From the NCBI GenBank assembly GCA_963764565.1, contig CAVXTD010000021.1:72411-136410 (forward strand): 64,000 nt of DNA, written 5' to 3'. The notes beneath the pieces are model-generated. The model saw nothing but the letters and a program-made list of their open reading frames with translations, ran no database searches and was not told the DNA's origin. This document shows positions 8,699 through 17,395 of this stretch, piece after piece. Source of the DNA: DATBLE01 sp963764565 (lineage in GTDB: Bacteria > Actinomycetota > Thermoleophilia > Gaiellales > Gaiellaceae). A program made the translations under genes and the position numbers. Numbering within the stretch: position 1 is the stretch's first letter; every line of letters starts with the position of its first letter.

Positions 8699-9853
8699 AT
8701 GCGCCGGCTGCTCCCGTTCGTGTGCGTCGTCGTCGTCGTCGACACGATCCTGTACGCGGCGCTCACCCCGCTCCTCCCGCACCTGAAGGAGACCTACGAC
8801 CTGTCGAAAAGCGAGGTCGGGGTGCTCGTCGCCTCCTATGGGATCGGGGTGCTCGTGGGCGCGATCCCGGGAGGCGTCGTCGCGACGCGGATCGGGGCGC
8901 GCAGCGGGGTGCTCGCGGGGCTGCTCCTCGTCACGGCGGCGAGCGTCGGCGTCGCGCTTGCCGGGAGCTACGAGGCGCTTGTCGCGTCGCGGTTCGCCCA
9001 GGGCTTCGGCTCGTCGCTGACCTGGGCGAGCGCGCTCGCCTGGCTCGCCCTCACCTCGCCGCGCGAACGGCGCGGAGCGGCGCTCGGGACGGCGATGGGC
9101 GCGGCCGTGTTCGGTGCGCTGCTCGGACCTGTGGTCGGCGCGGCGGCAAGCGTGATCGGGCTGCGCGCCGCCTTCTGCGTCGTCGCCGGGCTCGCGGCCG
9201 CGCTCGCCGTCGTCGCGACGCGCTTCGAGCCGTCCGCCCCCGAGCCGCAGCCGGCCAGGCTTGCCTTCGCCGCCCTTCGCAACCGCGAGTTCCTGCTCGG
9301 CCTCTGGCTGATGACGATCCCGGCGCTCCTCTTCGGCGCGCTGAACGTGCTCGGCCCGCTCGCATTCGACGCCCGCGGCTTCACCGCGGTGGCGATCGGC
9401 GGGCTCTGGGTCGCCGCGGCGGCGGTCGAGACCGCGCTCAGCCCGTGGCTCGGCCGAGTGTCCGATCGCCATGGAACGGCGCTCCCGATCCGCGCCGCGC
9501 TCTTCGGCTCCTGTGTCGTCTCGATCGGCCTCGCGGCGACCGAGTGGCCGCCGCTCCTCGTCCCGCTCCTCTTCGCGGCCGCGATTGCGTTCGGCGCCTT
9601 CTACGCGCCCGCGCTCACCTTGCTCTCCCACACCGCCGAGAACGTCGGCCTCGCCCAGGGAATCGGCTTCGGCCTGATGAACGCGTCGTGGGCGATCGGC
9701 AACGCGATCGGCCCGGCCGCCGGCGGTGGCCTCGCCGACCTGACGAGCGACGCGGTTCCCTACCTCGTCGGCGCCGGGTTGTGCTTGGCCACGCTCGTCG
9801 CGTTCGGACGCTCTGCGGCGGTCACGTCGTACCGCACTACTTCCAGAGCTTGA
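8699..9853 (+). CDS. MFS transporter
   Basis: 384 residues, twelve predicted helices. The loop 2-3 motif is recognisable (GVVATRIGARSGVL, about 60-73), as is a proline/glycine-rich helix (GLMNASWAIGNAIGPAAGG) late in the second half. This is the short 12-TM drug/metabolite type (DHA1-like); the substrate is unknown. The ATG at 8699 lies nine bases past the fragmentary oxidase on the other strand. The 3' end overlaps the convergent ROK gene by 17 bases. Confidence 0.85.
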   Translation: MRRLLPFVCVVVVVDTILYAALTPLLPHLKETYDLSKSEVGVLVASYGIGVLVGAIPGGVVATRIGARSGVLAGLLLVTAASVGVALAGSYEALVASRFAQGFGSSLTWASALAWLALTSPRERRGAALGTAMGAAVFGALLGPVVGAAASVIGLRAAFCVVAGLAAALAVVATRFEPSAPEPQPARLAFAALRNREFLLGLWLMTIPALLFGALNVLGPLAFDARGFTAVAIGGLWVAAAAVETALSPWLGRVSDRHGTALPIRAALFGSCVVSIGLAATEWPPLLVPLLFAAAIAFGAFYAPALTLLSHTAENVGLAQGIGFGLMNASWAIGNAIGPAAGGGLADLTSDAVPYLVGAGLCLATLVAFGRSAAVTSYRTTSRA

Positions 9854-10487
9854 AGCCGCCCTCGAACGCATGCTCGTTCCCGCCGAGGCACACGTTCGGG
9901 GGCAGCTCGCCGAGCTCGTTGGCGAGCCCGCCGCCGAGCATCACGTAGTCCGGCTGGAGTGCCGACGAGAGGTGCGCGATGGTCTCGAACACCGCCTGCC
10001 GCCAGCGCTTCGGTCCGAGCCGCGCGCGGGCCGCGCGGCCGACGTACGTCTCGAATGTCGCCCGCCGGAAGGGCAGGTGGCCGAGCTCCATCGGCTGGAT
10101 CGTGCCCTCGATGATCATCGTCGAGCCGAGCCCGGTGCCGAGCCCGAGGTAGAGCATCCGGCCGCCCTCGTAACTGCCGATCGCCTGCATCACGGCGTCG
10201 TTCACGACCTTCGTCGGCTTCCCGAACGCGGCCGCGAAGTCGAAGCCCTTCCAGCCCTTGCCGAGGTTGACGGGCTCCTTGAGGACCTGGCCGTCGGCGA
10301 CCGGCGCCGGCACACCGATCGAGACGCGGTCGAAGTCCCAGCCCTCGACGAGCTCGCCGAGCAGGTGCTTGACCATGTTCTTGGGCGTCAGCTCAGGGCC
10401 AGACTTGAAGCGCCGACGCCCGTGCTCGCCTTCGAGGAGCGCCTTGACGTTCCGGCCGCCGACGTCGACGGCGAGGGTCTTCGCCAC
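9837..10487 (-). CDS. ROK family / polyphosphate-glucokinase-like protein
   Basis: 216 residues with the ASKHA phosphate-binding start LAVDVGGRNVKALLEG, a second motif VVNDAVMQAIGSYEGG (about 100-115) and the glycine-rich LYLGLGTGLGSTMI. These resemble polyphosphate glucokinases and other ROK sugar kinases. The usual Thr in the first motif is Arg, and the zinc-binding cysteine cluster of classical ROK proteins is missing. The C-terminus (PDYVMLGGGLANEL) is the expected ATPase-fold closing strand. A sugar kinase using ATP or polyphosphate is likely; which sugar is unknown. Confidence 0.75.
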   Translation of the reverse strand: MAKTLAVDVGGRNVKALLEGEHGRRRFKSGPELTPKNMVKHLLGELVEGWDFDRVSIGVPAPVADGQVLKEPVNLGKGWKGFDFAAAFGKPTKVVNDAVMQAIGSYEGGRMLYLGLGTGLGSTMIIEGTIQPMELGHLPFRRATFETYVGRAARARLGPKRWRQAVFETIAHLSSALQPDYVMLGGGLANELGELPPNVCLGGNEHAFEGGFKLWK

Positions 10488-10488
10488 C

Positions 10489-10919
10489 TCAGGCCGCGAA
10501 GGTCGTCCTATGAAGGGTCTTCATCGCCAGGGATGCAAGCACACCGCCGAGCGCGGCGACGGTCACAGCGATCACGAGCAGCATCCCCGAGGCGAGCGAG
10601 AAGTTGGTCGCGATGTCCTTGCCGACGCCGAGCGTGAGCAGATCCCGGCCACCGCGCCCGCGTTGACGACCGCGCCGCCGGAGGTGATCGGGATCACGCC
10701 CGCCGCGGCGCTCAGGCAGATCACGGCGAGCGCGGCCTCGGGCGAGAACGAGAGCCCGAGCGCGCTGAGCAGGGCGGCACTTCCGAACGCGCGCGCCGAC
10801 CAGCAGGCGAAGAGATAGCACCACGCGACGACCGCGCTGCGTCGCCCATCGGACTACGAGTGCCGCGCGACGTGCTCGCCGAGCGTGCGCAGGCGGCGGC
10901 TGCGCACTCCGTGACGCCG
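10489..10919 (-). pseudogene. Truncated flippase-like (lysylphosphatidylglycerol synthase TM / UPF0104) remnant
   Basis: The C-terminal hydrophobic segments of a UPF0104/LPG-synthase-like membrane protein are visible: CYLFACWSARAFGSAALL, then AAAGVIPITSGGAVVNAG, and after a shift GVGKDIATNFSLASGMLLVI. The expected first ~200 residues are absent. There is an in-frame TAG at 10856-10854 and a frameshift near 10650. The 5' end abuts a palindromic repeat element (10917-11089), which may have caused the truncation. The end is two bases from the ROK start. Confidence 0.6.
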
Positions 10920-11089
10920 CACTAGCCGGCCGCTCCGCGGCCGGAATGATCTTCCGCTTTGCCCGGGCACGGCCGCCTGCGTCCCCGGTCGGCCCACGCC
11001 CCACGCCCACAACAAACGGCCGGAAACGGCCGCTAGTGCGGCCTCCAGGGCCGGTGTTTCGGGTCAAGCGTTACGAGAGGCCGCACTAG
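10917..11089. repeat. Palindromic MITE-like repeat cluster
   Basis: CCGCACTAGCCGGCCG at 10917-10932 is the inverted counterpart of CGGCCGCTAGTGCGG at 11027-11041 (one-base difference). Overlapping it, CTAGTGCGGCCTC at 11033-11045 pairs perfectly with GAGGCCGCACTAG at 11077-11089. Inside lies a perfect hairpin, CGGCCG-GAAA-CGGCCG (11017-11032), with a GNRA loop. The arms end in CTAG. No open frame is present. The layout suggests a miniature inverted-repeat element or a strong bidirectional RNA structure between a truncated gene and a GNAT gene. Confidence 0.55.
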
Positions 11090-11583
11090 GAGTGCGGAGG
11101 AGGCTGGAAGCGGAGTTCGAGCTCGAGCTCGCGGGCGATCGGGATTCCGTTCGCTCCCCGCTCCGAGATTGTCGGCTTGAGGTGGCGACGTACCTCGGTG
11201 ACCGCGTGACGATGGAAGGCGACGATCTCCATGCCCCAGCGCTGGTAGAGCTTCAGCGCGCGGAGGTTGTCGTTGGTCGTGATCAGCCAGAGGCGGGTGC
11301 AGTCGGCGTCGATCGCGGCGTTCCGCACAGCGTCAAGTAGCGCGCGCCCCACGCCGCGACCTTCGCGAATGCTCCGGATCGTTACCAACTCGCAATGATC
11401 ACCGCGCACGGCATATGTGGCGAGCCCGGCCGGCTCTCCGTCCAGCAGCGCCATGAAGCCCGGCAAGTGGGCCGGATCGATGAGCTCCCCGAGCCGTGCG
11501 ACGACAGGCTCCGACCAGCTCTCAACCTGGACCCGGAGAGACCAGGTCCGGTCGTTGTCGGTGAGCGGTCGGATCTCGATCAT
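11086..11583 (-). CDS. GNAT family N-acetyltransferase
   Basis: 165 residues with GNAT features: MIEIRPLTDNDRTW start, the beta-4 strand ELVTIRSI, and the acetyl-CoA pyrophosphate-binding loop REGRGVGRALLDAV (R/QxxGxG/A) at about residues 75-88, then LWLITTNDNLRALKLYQRWG, typical of motif B. It transfers an acetyl group from acetyl-CoA to an amine; the substrate is unknown. The stop lies in a short palindrome at the edge of the repeat cluster. Confidence 0.87.
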   Translation of the reverse strand: MIEIRPLTDNDRTWSLRVQVESWSEPVVARLGELIDPAHLPGFMALLDGEPAGLATYAVRGDHCELVTIRSIREGRGVGRALLDAVRNAAIDADCTRLWLITTNDNLRALKLYQRWGMEIVAFHRHAVTEVRRHLKPTISERGANGIPIARELELELRFQPPPHS

Positions 11584-11636
11584 GGATCACATGCTTGCGT
11601 TGCCCCATTCGCCTGGCTGCACCAGTTCGAGGAGTC

Positions 11637-14084
11637 CTAGCCGACGACGAGGTTCACGAGCTTGCCCGGCACGACGATCGTCTGCCGGATCTCCTTGCCG
11701 TCCACGTGCGCCTGCACTTTCGCCGACGCCCGTGCCAGCTCGACGAGCTCGGCCTCGGCCAGGCCGGCCGGCACCTCGATCCGGTCGCGTACCTTGCCGT
11801 TCACCTGGACGACCAGCTCGAAGGTGTCGTGCTCGAGCATCGCCGGGTCGGCGACCGGCCACGGCCGCTCCCACAGGCGCTCGTGGCCGAGCACGCCCCA
11901 CAGCTCCTCGGTCACGTGCGGCGCCCAGGGCTGGAGCAGCGACAGCGCCGTCTCGGCCGCGAAGCGCGCGCCCGGCGCGGCCGGGTCGTCGGCCAGGTCG
12001 TTGACGAGCTCCATCACCGCCGAGATCGGCGTGTGGAACTGGAAGCGCCGGTCGACGTCGTCGGTCACCCGCGCGATCGTCGCGTGTGCCTTGCGGACGA
12101 GCGGCCCCGCCGGGTCGCCGGAGGCGACCCGGTCTTCCGGCCGGGCGCGCCGGCTTTGCCGGCGACGCTTCCAGCCTCGCCCGGCTCGCCGGCGGGAGCC
12201 GACGCCGCGACCTCGTGCACGACCCGCCAGAGCCGCCGCACGAACCGCCCGATCCCCTCGATCCCGCTCTCCGTCCACTCCATGTCCTGGTCGGCGGGCC
12301 CATGAACAGGATGTAGAGGCGCATCGCGTCGGCCCCGTGCTCGGCGACCAGCTCGTCCGGCCCGGCGGTGTTCCCCTTCGACTTCGACATCTTCGAGCCG
12401 CCCATCTGCACCCAGCCCTGGTGGAAGAGGTGCGCGAACGGCTCGCGGAAGCCGAGCATGCCCATGTCGTTCATCACCTTGACGAAGAAGCGCGAGTAGA
12501 GCAGGTGGCCGGTGGCGTGGTCGATCCCGCCGATGTACGTCGTGATCGGGCACCAGTAGTCGACCAGCCGACGGTCGAACGGCGCCTCCGCGTTGTGCGG
12601 GTCGACGTAGCGCAGGAAGTACCAGGACGAGTCGACGAACGTGTCCATCGTGTCGGCCTCGCGCGTCCCCGGCTTGCCGCACTTGGGGCAGGGCACGTGC
12701 AGCCACTCCTGGTTGGAGGCGAGCGGCGGCACGCCCTTCGGCCGGTAGTCCTCGACCTCGGGGAGCAGCACCGGCAGCTGGTCGTCGGGGACGGGGACGG
12801 CGCCGCAGTCGTCGCAGTAGACGATCGGGATCGGGCAGCCCCAGTAGCGCTGCCGCGAGAAGCTCCAGTCGCGCAGGCGGTAGGAGACCGCCGGCTTGCC
12901 CAGCCCTCGCTCGCGCAGCCACTCGACGATCTCCCACCTGGCCTCGTCGGCCTTGAGCCCGTCGAACCGGCCGGAGTTGACGAGCACATCGTCTTCGGTG
13001 ACGACCTCGACGATCGGCAGGTCGAAGGCCTCGGCGAACTCGCGGTCGCGCTCGTCGTGCGCGGGCACGGCCATGATCGCGCCGGTGCCGTAGTCCATCA
13101 GCACGTAGTCGGCGACCCAGATCGGCATCCGCGCGCCGTTGACCGGGTTGGTCGCGTAGTGGCCGGTGAAGACGCCGGTCTTCGCCTCGTCGGCGGCGCG
13201 CTCCTCGGTCTTCTTCGCGGCGGTGTGGCGCGCGTACTCGAGCACCTCGTCGCGTCCCGATCCGCTCGACCAGCGGGTGCTCGGGCGCGAGCACGAAGAA
13301 GGTGGCGCCGAACAGCGTGTCGGCCCGCGTCGTGAAGACGGGGATGTCGGTGTCGAGCTCCTCGACCCGGAAGACGATCTCGGCGCCCTCGCTGCGGCCG
13401 ATCCAGTTGCGCTGGATCGTCTTCGTGCGCTCGGGCCACTCGCCGCCGGGCGGCAGGTCGAACTCGAGCAGCTCGTCGGCGTAGGCGGTGATCTTGAAGA
13501 ACCACTGCTCGAGGTTGCGCAGCTCGACCAGCGCGCCGCAGCGGTCGCAGCGGCCGTCGAAGACGTACTCGTTGGCGATGACGGTCTGGTCGTTCGGGCA
13601 CCAGTTGACGGGCGCGGCCTTGCGGTAGGCGAGCCCGCGCTCGAAGAAGCGGATGAACAGCCACTGCGTCCAGCGGTAGAAGTCGGGGTCGTGGGCGGCG
13701 ACCTCGCGGTCCCAGTCGATCGCCCAGCCGAGCCGCTTCATCTGGGCGCGGATCGCCGTCGATGTTGCGCTCGATGATCTCGCGCGGGTGGCCGCCCTCC
13801 CTGATCGCCGCGTTCTCGGCCGGCAGGCCGAACGAGTCCCAGCCCATCGGGCGCAGCACCGTCCAGCCGTTGCGGCGGCGGAAGTGCGTGAGGACGTCGC
13901 CCATCGTGTAGTTGAGGACGTGCCCCATGTGCAGCGTCCCGGACGGGTACGGGAGCATCTCGAGCTGGTACCAGTGGTTGGCCGGCTCGTCGCCGGGCGG
14001 CGGGTTGGGCGTGTGGAAGGTGCGCTCGTCCTCCCAGACGCGCTGCCACTTCGCTTCGATCTGCTCTGCGTTGTACTTGTCCAT
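11637..14084 (-). CDS. leuS: Leucyl-tRNA synthetase (several frameshifts)
   Basis: About 810 residues of a class Ia synthetase that charges tRNA-Leu. The start MDKYNAEQIEAKWQRVW is typical. HMGH (the HIGH signature) falls near residue 50 and GGSKMSKSKGN (KMSKS) near 12,385. Zn-finger cysteines and the editing domain are visible between them, and the C-terminal tail is VNGKVRDRIEVPAGLAEAEL. The frame changes near 13,750, 13,260, 12,290 and 12,200. All parts are collinear and well conserved, so the breaks look like base-calling indels rather than decay of an essential gene. A leader attenuator lies upstream. Confidence 0.9.
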
Positions 14085-14094
14085 GTGTCCTCGT

Positions 14095-14125
14095 GAAAAT
14101 GAAAAGGCCTCTCGCTCGAGAGGCC
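14095..14125 (-). terminator. Rho-independent attenuator in leuS leader
   Basis: Read on the minus strand, GGCCTCTC-GAGC-GAGAGGCC forms an 8-bp perfect hairpin with a 4-base loop (plus-strand arms 14106-14113 and 14118-14125). It is followed by TTTTCATTTT, an unusual T-rich run in this GC-rich DNA. It sits only about 10 bases before the leuS start and downstream of a short leucine-containing leader frame. Such a terminator inside a 5' leader is expected to control leuS read-through. Confidence 0.75.
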
Positions 14126-14167
14126 CGTGGGAAGCTCGGCGCGGCCTCGCCGCGCTTGCTTCCTGTC

Positions 14168-14188
14168 CTATGCGAGCAGCTGCTTCAC
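14168..14188 (-). CDS. Putative leuS leader peptide (Val-Lys-Gln-Leu-Leu-Ala)
   Basis: GTG AAG CAG CTG CTC GCA TAG on the minus strand, ending about 42 bases before the attenuator hairpin. Two adjacent leucine codons in a six-codon frame ahead of leuS fit classic ribosome-mediated attenuation: stalling when Leu-tRNA is scarce would change leader folding and let transcription pass the terminator. A TAGCAT (-10-like, 14201-14196) ends seven bases before the GTG, so the message would begin at or next to the start codon (leaderless), common in Actinomycetota. The six-codon length leaves real doubt. Confidence 0.5.
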   Translation of the reverse strand: MKQLLA

Positions 14189-14195
14189 GGGGCTG

Positions 14196-14201
14196 ATGCT
14201 A
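14196..14201 (-). promoter_or_regulatory. Candidate -10 element for the leuS transcript
   Basis: TAGCAT on the minus strand fits the actinobacterial TANNNT -10 pattern and lies seven bases before the GTG of the leader frame, placing the start of transcription at or beside that codon. No convincing -35 box was seen, which is usual for this promoter type. Confidence 0.4.
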
Positions 14202-14262
14202 GCAACGTTTCGGCACGAATCCGGCACACGATCGGCGCGATGGCGGCGGTACCATGAGGTCG

Positions 14263-14475
14263 ATGACCGACGTCACGATCGATCACGTTGTCTATCCCGA
14301 GGACTGGGAGACCTACCGCGGCCAGTGGGTCGCCATCCGCGACCACAAGATCGTCGCGGCGGCCAAGGATCTCGGCGATCTGTATGCGGATGAGCGCGTG
14401 AAGCCCGGCGACGGGGTCTGGAAGGTCCCCGAGGCGGGCTTCCATTTCTACTCGAGCGTCCGCAGCGGCTTAGCA
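14263..14475 (+). CDS. DUF5678-like small protein (frameshifted end)
   Basis: About 70 residues from ATG 14263 (ATG 14254 is an alternative). The core YRGQWVAIRDHKIVAAAKDL has the W-[VI]-A...-IVA pattern of DUF5678 proteins, often encoded just upstream of retropepsin-like genes, as here. The conserved part ends FHFYSS; the given frame then runs on, while a TAG one base out of frame at 14471-14473 is the likely true stop. The function is unknown. It is divergent from the leuS leader. Confidence 0.55.
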
Positions 14476-14501
14476 CGCACTACTCGCCGAACCAGGCGCC
14501 G

Positions 14502-14894
14502 ATGCGGTGGGTCGTCCTCGAAGCGCACCGCGGCGACGGCCTGAGCATCGAGGCCGGAGTTCGTCTGGGCGCTTGGTCGACAGCGGCGCCGATCGAACAT
14601 TTCTGCCGATGTCCGTGGCGGCGCACCTCGGGATCGCCGAAGAGCTCGACGAACATGCGGCTGGCGGCCACGGCGTCGAGGGACGGACATTCTCCACCTG
14701 GTCGTCCGCCGTTCCGATCTACGGGCGGGTCGTCACGGACGAAGGTCTGACTGGGGCCCTCGATTCCGCGCTCGAGCCCGCTGTTCGCCGATCTGGGCAT
14801 CGCGCTCCTCGGCCGCGCCGACTTCTTCCGCGCGTTCACGGTCACGTTTCAGGAGCATCCGGCGACGCCCGTCTACCATCTCGACGCCGCCTGA
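14502..14894 (+). CDS. Retropepsin-like aspartic protease domain protein (frameshifted)
   Basis: Pieces in different frames join into one small protein of about 130 residues: MRWVVLEAHRGDGLSIEAGV, then RLVDSGADRTFLPMSVAAHL (the D-S/T-G-A motif of retropepsin-like proteases), then GIALLGRADFFRAFTVTFQE and a stop at 14892. The DSGAD motif and the glycine-leucine closing strand (ALLGRADF) fit a single-domain aspartic protease that works as a dimer. Frame changes occur near 14,566 and 14,770. The stop TGA overlaps the lysA ATG. Confidence 0.55.
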
Positions 14895-16154
14895 TGCTCG
14901 AGCTCTTCCCCGATACGGCCGAGATCGCCGGCGGCGTGCTGCACGTCGGCGGCGTGTCGACGGTCGCGCTGGCCGAGGAGTACGGCACGCCGCTCGTCGT
15001 GTACTGCGAGGAGACGCTGCGCGCGCGCGGCGCGCGCGTACCGACGCGGCGCCCCCGACGCGACGATCGTCTACGGCACGAAGGCGTTCCCGAACGTGGC
15101 GATCATGCGGCTGCTGGCCGAGGAGGGCATCGGCGCCGACGTCTCGACGCTCGGCGAGCTCCGCTTCGCGCAGGCGGCGGAGATCCCGGCCGAGCGGATC
15201 GTCGTCCACGGCAACAACAAGTCGGACGAGGAGCTGGCGGCAGCGGCCGAGGCCGACGCGTGGCTGGTGGTGATGGACGAGCCGGGCGAGGTCGAGCGCT
15301 GCGTCGCGGCCGGGGTGAAGCGCGTGCTGCTGCGGGTGACGCCCGGGATCGAGGCGGACACGCATGCGGCGATCCAGACCGGGCACGTCGGGTCGAAGTT
15401 CGGGGTGCCGCCGGAGGACGCGCTGGAGGTGATCGCCGACGCACTGGCGACGGGGCTCGAGATGCTCGGACTGCACGTCCACCTCGGCTCGCAGCTGATG
15501 GACGACGGGCCGGCCCGCGCGGTGGTCGACTGGCTGGCCGGCTTCGCGGCCGAGACGCGCGCCGCTCTCGACTGGACGCCGGCCGTGCTCGACGTCGGCG
15601 GCGGTCTCGGAATCCAGTACGTCGAGGACGAGCCGGCGCCGGATCCCGAGGAGTACGCGCGGACGCTGGTCGAGCAAGTCGAGCGGGCGTGGGCGCTACA
15701 CGATCTGCCGAGGCCCCGGCTGGTGCTGGAGCCGGGCCGTTCACTGGTCGGGCGAGCGGGCTTGACGCTGTACCGGGTGGGCGCGGTCAAGCGCACGGGC
15801 GGCACATCGTGGGTCGCCGTCGACGGCGGCATGTCCGACAACCCTCGCCCGGCGCTGTACGGCGCGCGCTACGCCGCGCTGCTGGCAAACCGGGCCGACG
15901 AACCGCAAGCGGGCGAGTTCGCCGTATGTGGCAAGCACTGCGAGAGCGGCGACGTGCTGATCGAGCAAGCGGCGCTACCCAGGCCGGCCCGGGGGGATCT
16001 CCTGGCGCTGCCGGCCACAGGCGCATACACCCTCGGCATGGCGTCGAACTACAACGCGCTACCACGCCCGGCGGCGGTGCTGGCCCGAAATGGGGAGTCG
16101 CGCCTGATCCGCCTGGCCGAGCAGATCGACTCGCTGCTCGGCGCGGAGGCCTGA
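14894..16154 (+). CDS. lysA: Diaminopimelate decarboxylase (one frameshift)
   Basis: About 420 residues of a fold-III PLP enzyme making lysine from meso-diaminopimelate. The N-terminus MLELFPDTAEIAGGVLHVGG leads to the PLP-lysine region VYGTKAFPNVAIMRLLA (near 15,070). Later come HGNNKSDEEL, GLHVHLGSQL (His in the PLP-phosphate environment), LDVGGGLGIQY (phosphate loop), LEPGRSLVG and CGKHCESGDVL, the active-site cysteine block. The frame shifts near 15,040 where the Ala-Arg-rich helix is encoded, probably a sequencing indel. The ATG overlaps the previous stop. Confidence 0.9.
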
Positions 16155-16251
16155 TCCGGGTTCGAGGACGCAGCGGCACCGCTACGCACGGGTACCCTGC
16201 GCAGCTTGAAGCCAGCGAGACCGCGCGAGGCGGTTCGCGAAAGGAGGCGAG

Positions 16252-17115
16252 ATGAGCAGCACCTCGACCGGCACGACAGCGATCACCGAGCACGAGGCGG
16301 CGCAGATCGAGCGCGCGAACGCGTCCACCGCCAAGCCGGTCGTGTTCGTGCACGGCCTGTGGCTGCTGCCGAGTAGCTGGGAGCGTTGGGCGGCGCTCTT
16401 CGAAGAGGCGGGCTACGTCGCCGTCTCACCCGGTTGGCCGGACGACCCCGAGACGGTCGCCGAGGCGAAGGAGCATCCCGAGGTGTTCGCGCACAAGAGC
16501 GTCGGCCAGGTCGCCGACCATTTCGCCGGGATCATTCGCCGGCTGAAGCGGAAGCCGGCCGTGATCGGCCACTCCTTCGGCGGACTCTTGACCGAGATCC
16601 TTGCCGGTCGCGGGCGGGCCGCCGCCTCGGTCGCGATCAGCCCCGCGCCGTTCCGCGGCGTGCTGCCGCTGCCGATCTCCGCCCTGCGATCGGCGTCGCC
16701 CGTGCTCGGGAACCCGGCCAACTACAACCGCGCCGTCCCGCTGACCTACGACCAGTTCCGCTACGCATTCGCGAACGCCGTCGACGAGGACGAGGCGAAG
16801 TCCCTGTACGAGACCTACTCGGTGCCGGGCCCCGGCACGCCTCTCTTCCAGGCCGCGACCGCGAACCTGAACCCGTGGACGGAGGTCAAGGTCGACACGA
16901 AGAACCCGAAGCGCGGGCCGCTGCTGATCGTCTCCGGCGAGAAGGACCACACCGTTCCCAAGGCAATCGCCAAAGCGTCGTTCAAGAAAGAGAAGCGCAA
17001 CTCGGGCGTGACCGAGTTTGTCGAGATCAAGGGGCGCGGCCACGCGCTCACGATCGACAGCGGGTGGCGCGAGGTCGCCGACACCGCCCTCGCCTTCGTC
17101 CAGCGGTTCGTCTGA
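16252..17115 (+). CDS. Alpha/beta hydrolase
   Basis: 287 residues, preceded by AAAGGAGGCGAG, a strong ribosome site that fixes the ATG at 16252. The fold is clear: oxyanion strand VVFVHGLWLL (about 30-39), nucleophile elbow GHSFGG (about 105, Ser), acid after LLIVSGEKDHTVP (Asp near 227) and catalytic His in GRGHALTID (about 264). Substrate unknown; such proteins include esterases, lipases and haloperoxidase-like enzymes. No signal peptide, so cytosolic. Two downstream genes follow closely. Confidence 0.85.
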   Translation: MSSTSTGTTAITEHEAAQIERANASTAKPVVFVHGLWLLPSSWERWAALFEEAGYVAVSPGWPDDPETVAEAKEHPEVFAHKSVGQVADHFAGIIRRLKRKPAVIGHSFGGLLTEILAGRGRAAASVAISPAPFRGVLPLPISALRSASPVLGNPANYNRAVPLTYDQFRYAFANAVDEDEAKSLYETYSVPGPGTPLFQAATANLNPWTEVKVDTKNPKRGPLLIVSGEKDHTVPKAIAKASFKKEKRNSGVTEFVEIKGRGHALTIDSGWREVADTALAFVQRFV

Positions 17116-17119
17116 GCCG

Positions 17120-17395
17120 GTGGACGCTCCTGTCTGTACCCACCTCGACAGCATCCGCGTCACGGCTCTCCCGGACCCGATCGCGGGCTGCGAGGAATGC
17201 CTGAAGACCGGCGACCGCTGGCTCCACCTGCGGATGTGCGAGACCTGCGGAAAGATCGGGTGCTGCGACTCCTCGCCGAACCGGCACGCATCCCGGCACG
17301 CCGGCGAGGAGGGCCACCCGATCGCCCGCTCCGCCGAGCCCGGCGAGGACTGGAGCTGGTGCTACGTAGACGAGGTCGCGTTCGTCGTCGGATGA
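17120..17395 (+). CDS. UBP-type zinc finger protein
   Basis: 91 residues from GTG 17120, five bases after the hydrolase stop. Metal ligands are arranged as in ZnF-UBP domains: CTHLD, CEECLKTG, CETCGKIGCCDSS, then three histidines (NRHASRHAGEEGHP) and WSWCYVD. In eukaryotes this fold binds the ubiquitin C-terminus; stand-alone bacterial copies are common in Actinomycetota and have no proven role. The stop overlaps the next start (ATGA). Confidence 0.85.
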   Translation: MDAPVCTHLDSIRVTALPDPIAGCEECLKTGDRWLHLRMCETCGKIGCCDSSPNRHASRHAGEEGHPIARSAEPGEDWSWCYVDEVAFVVG

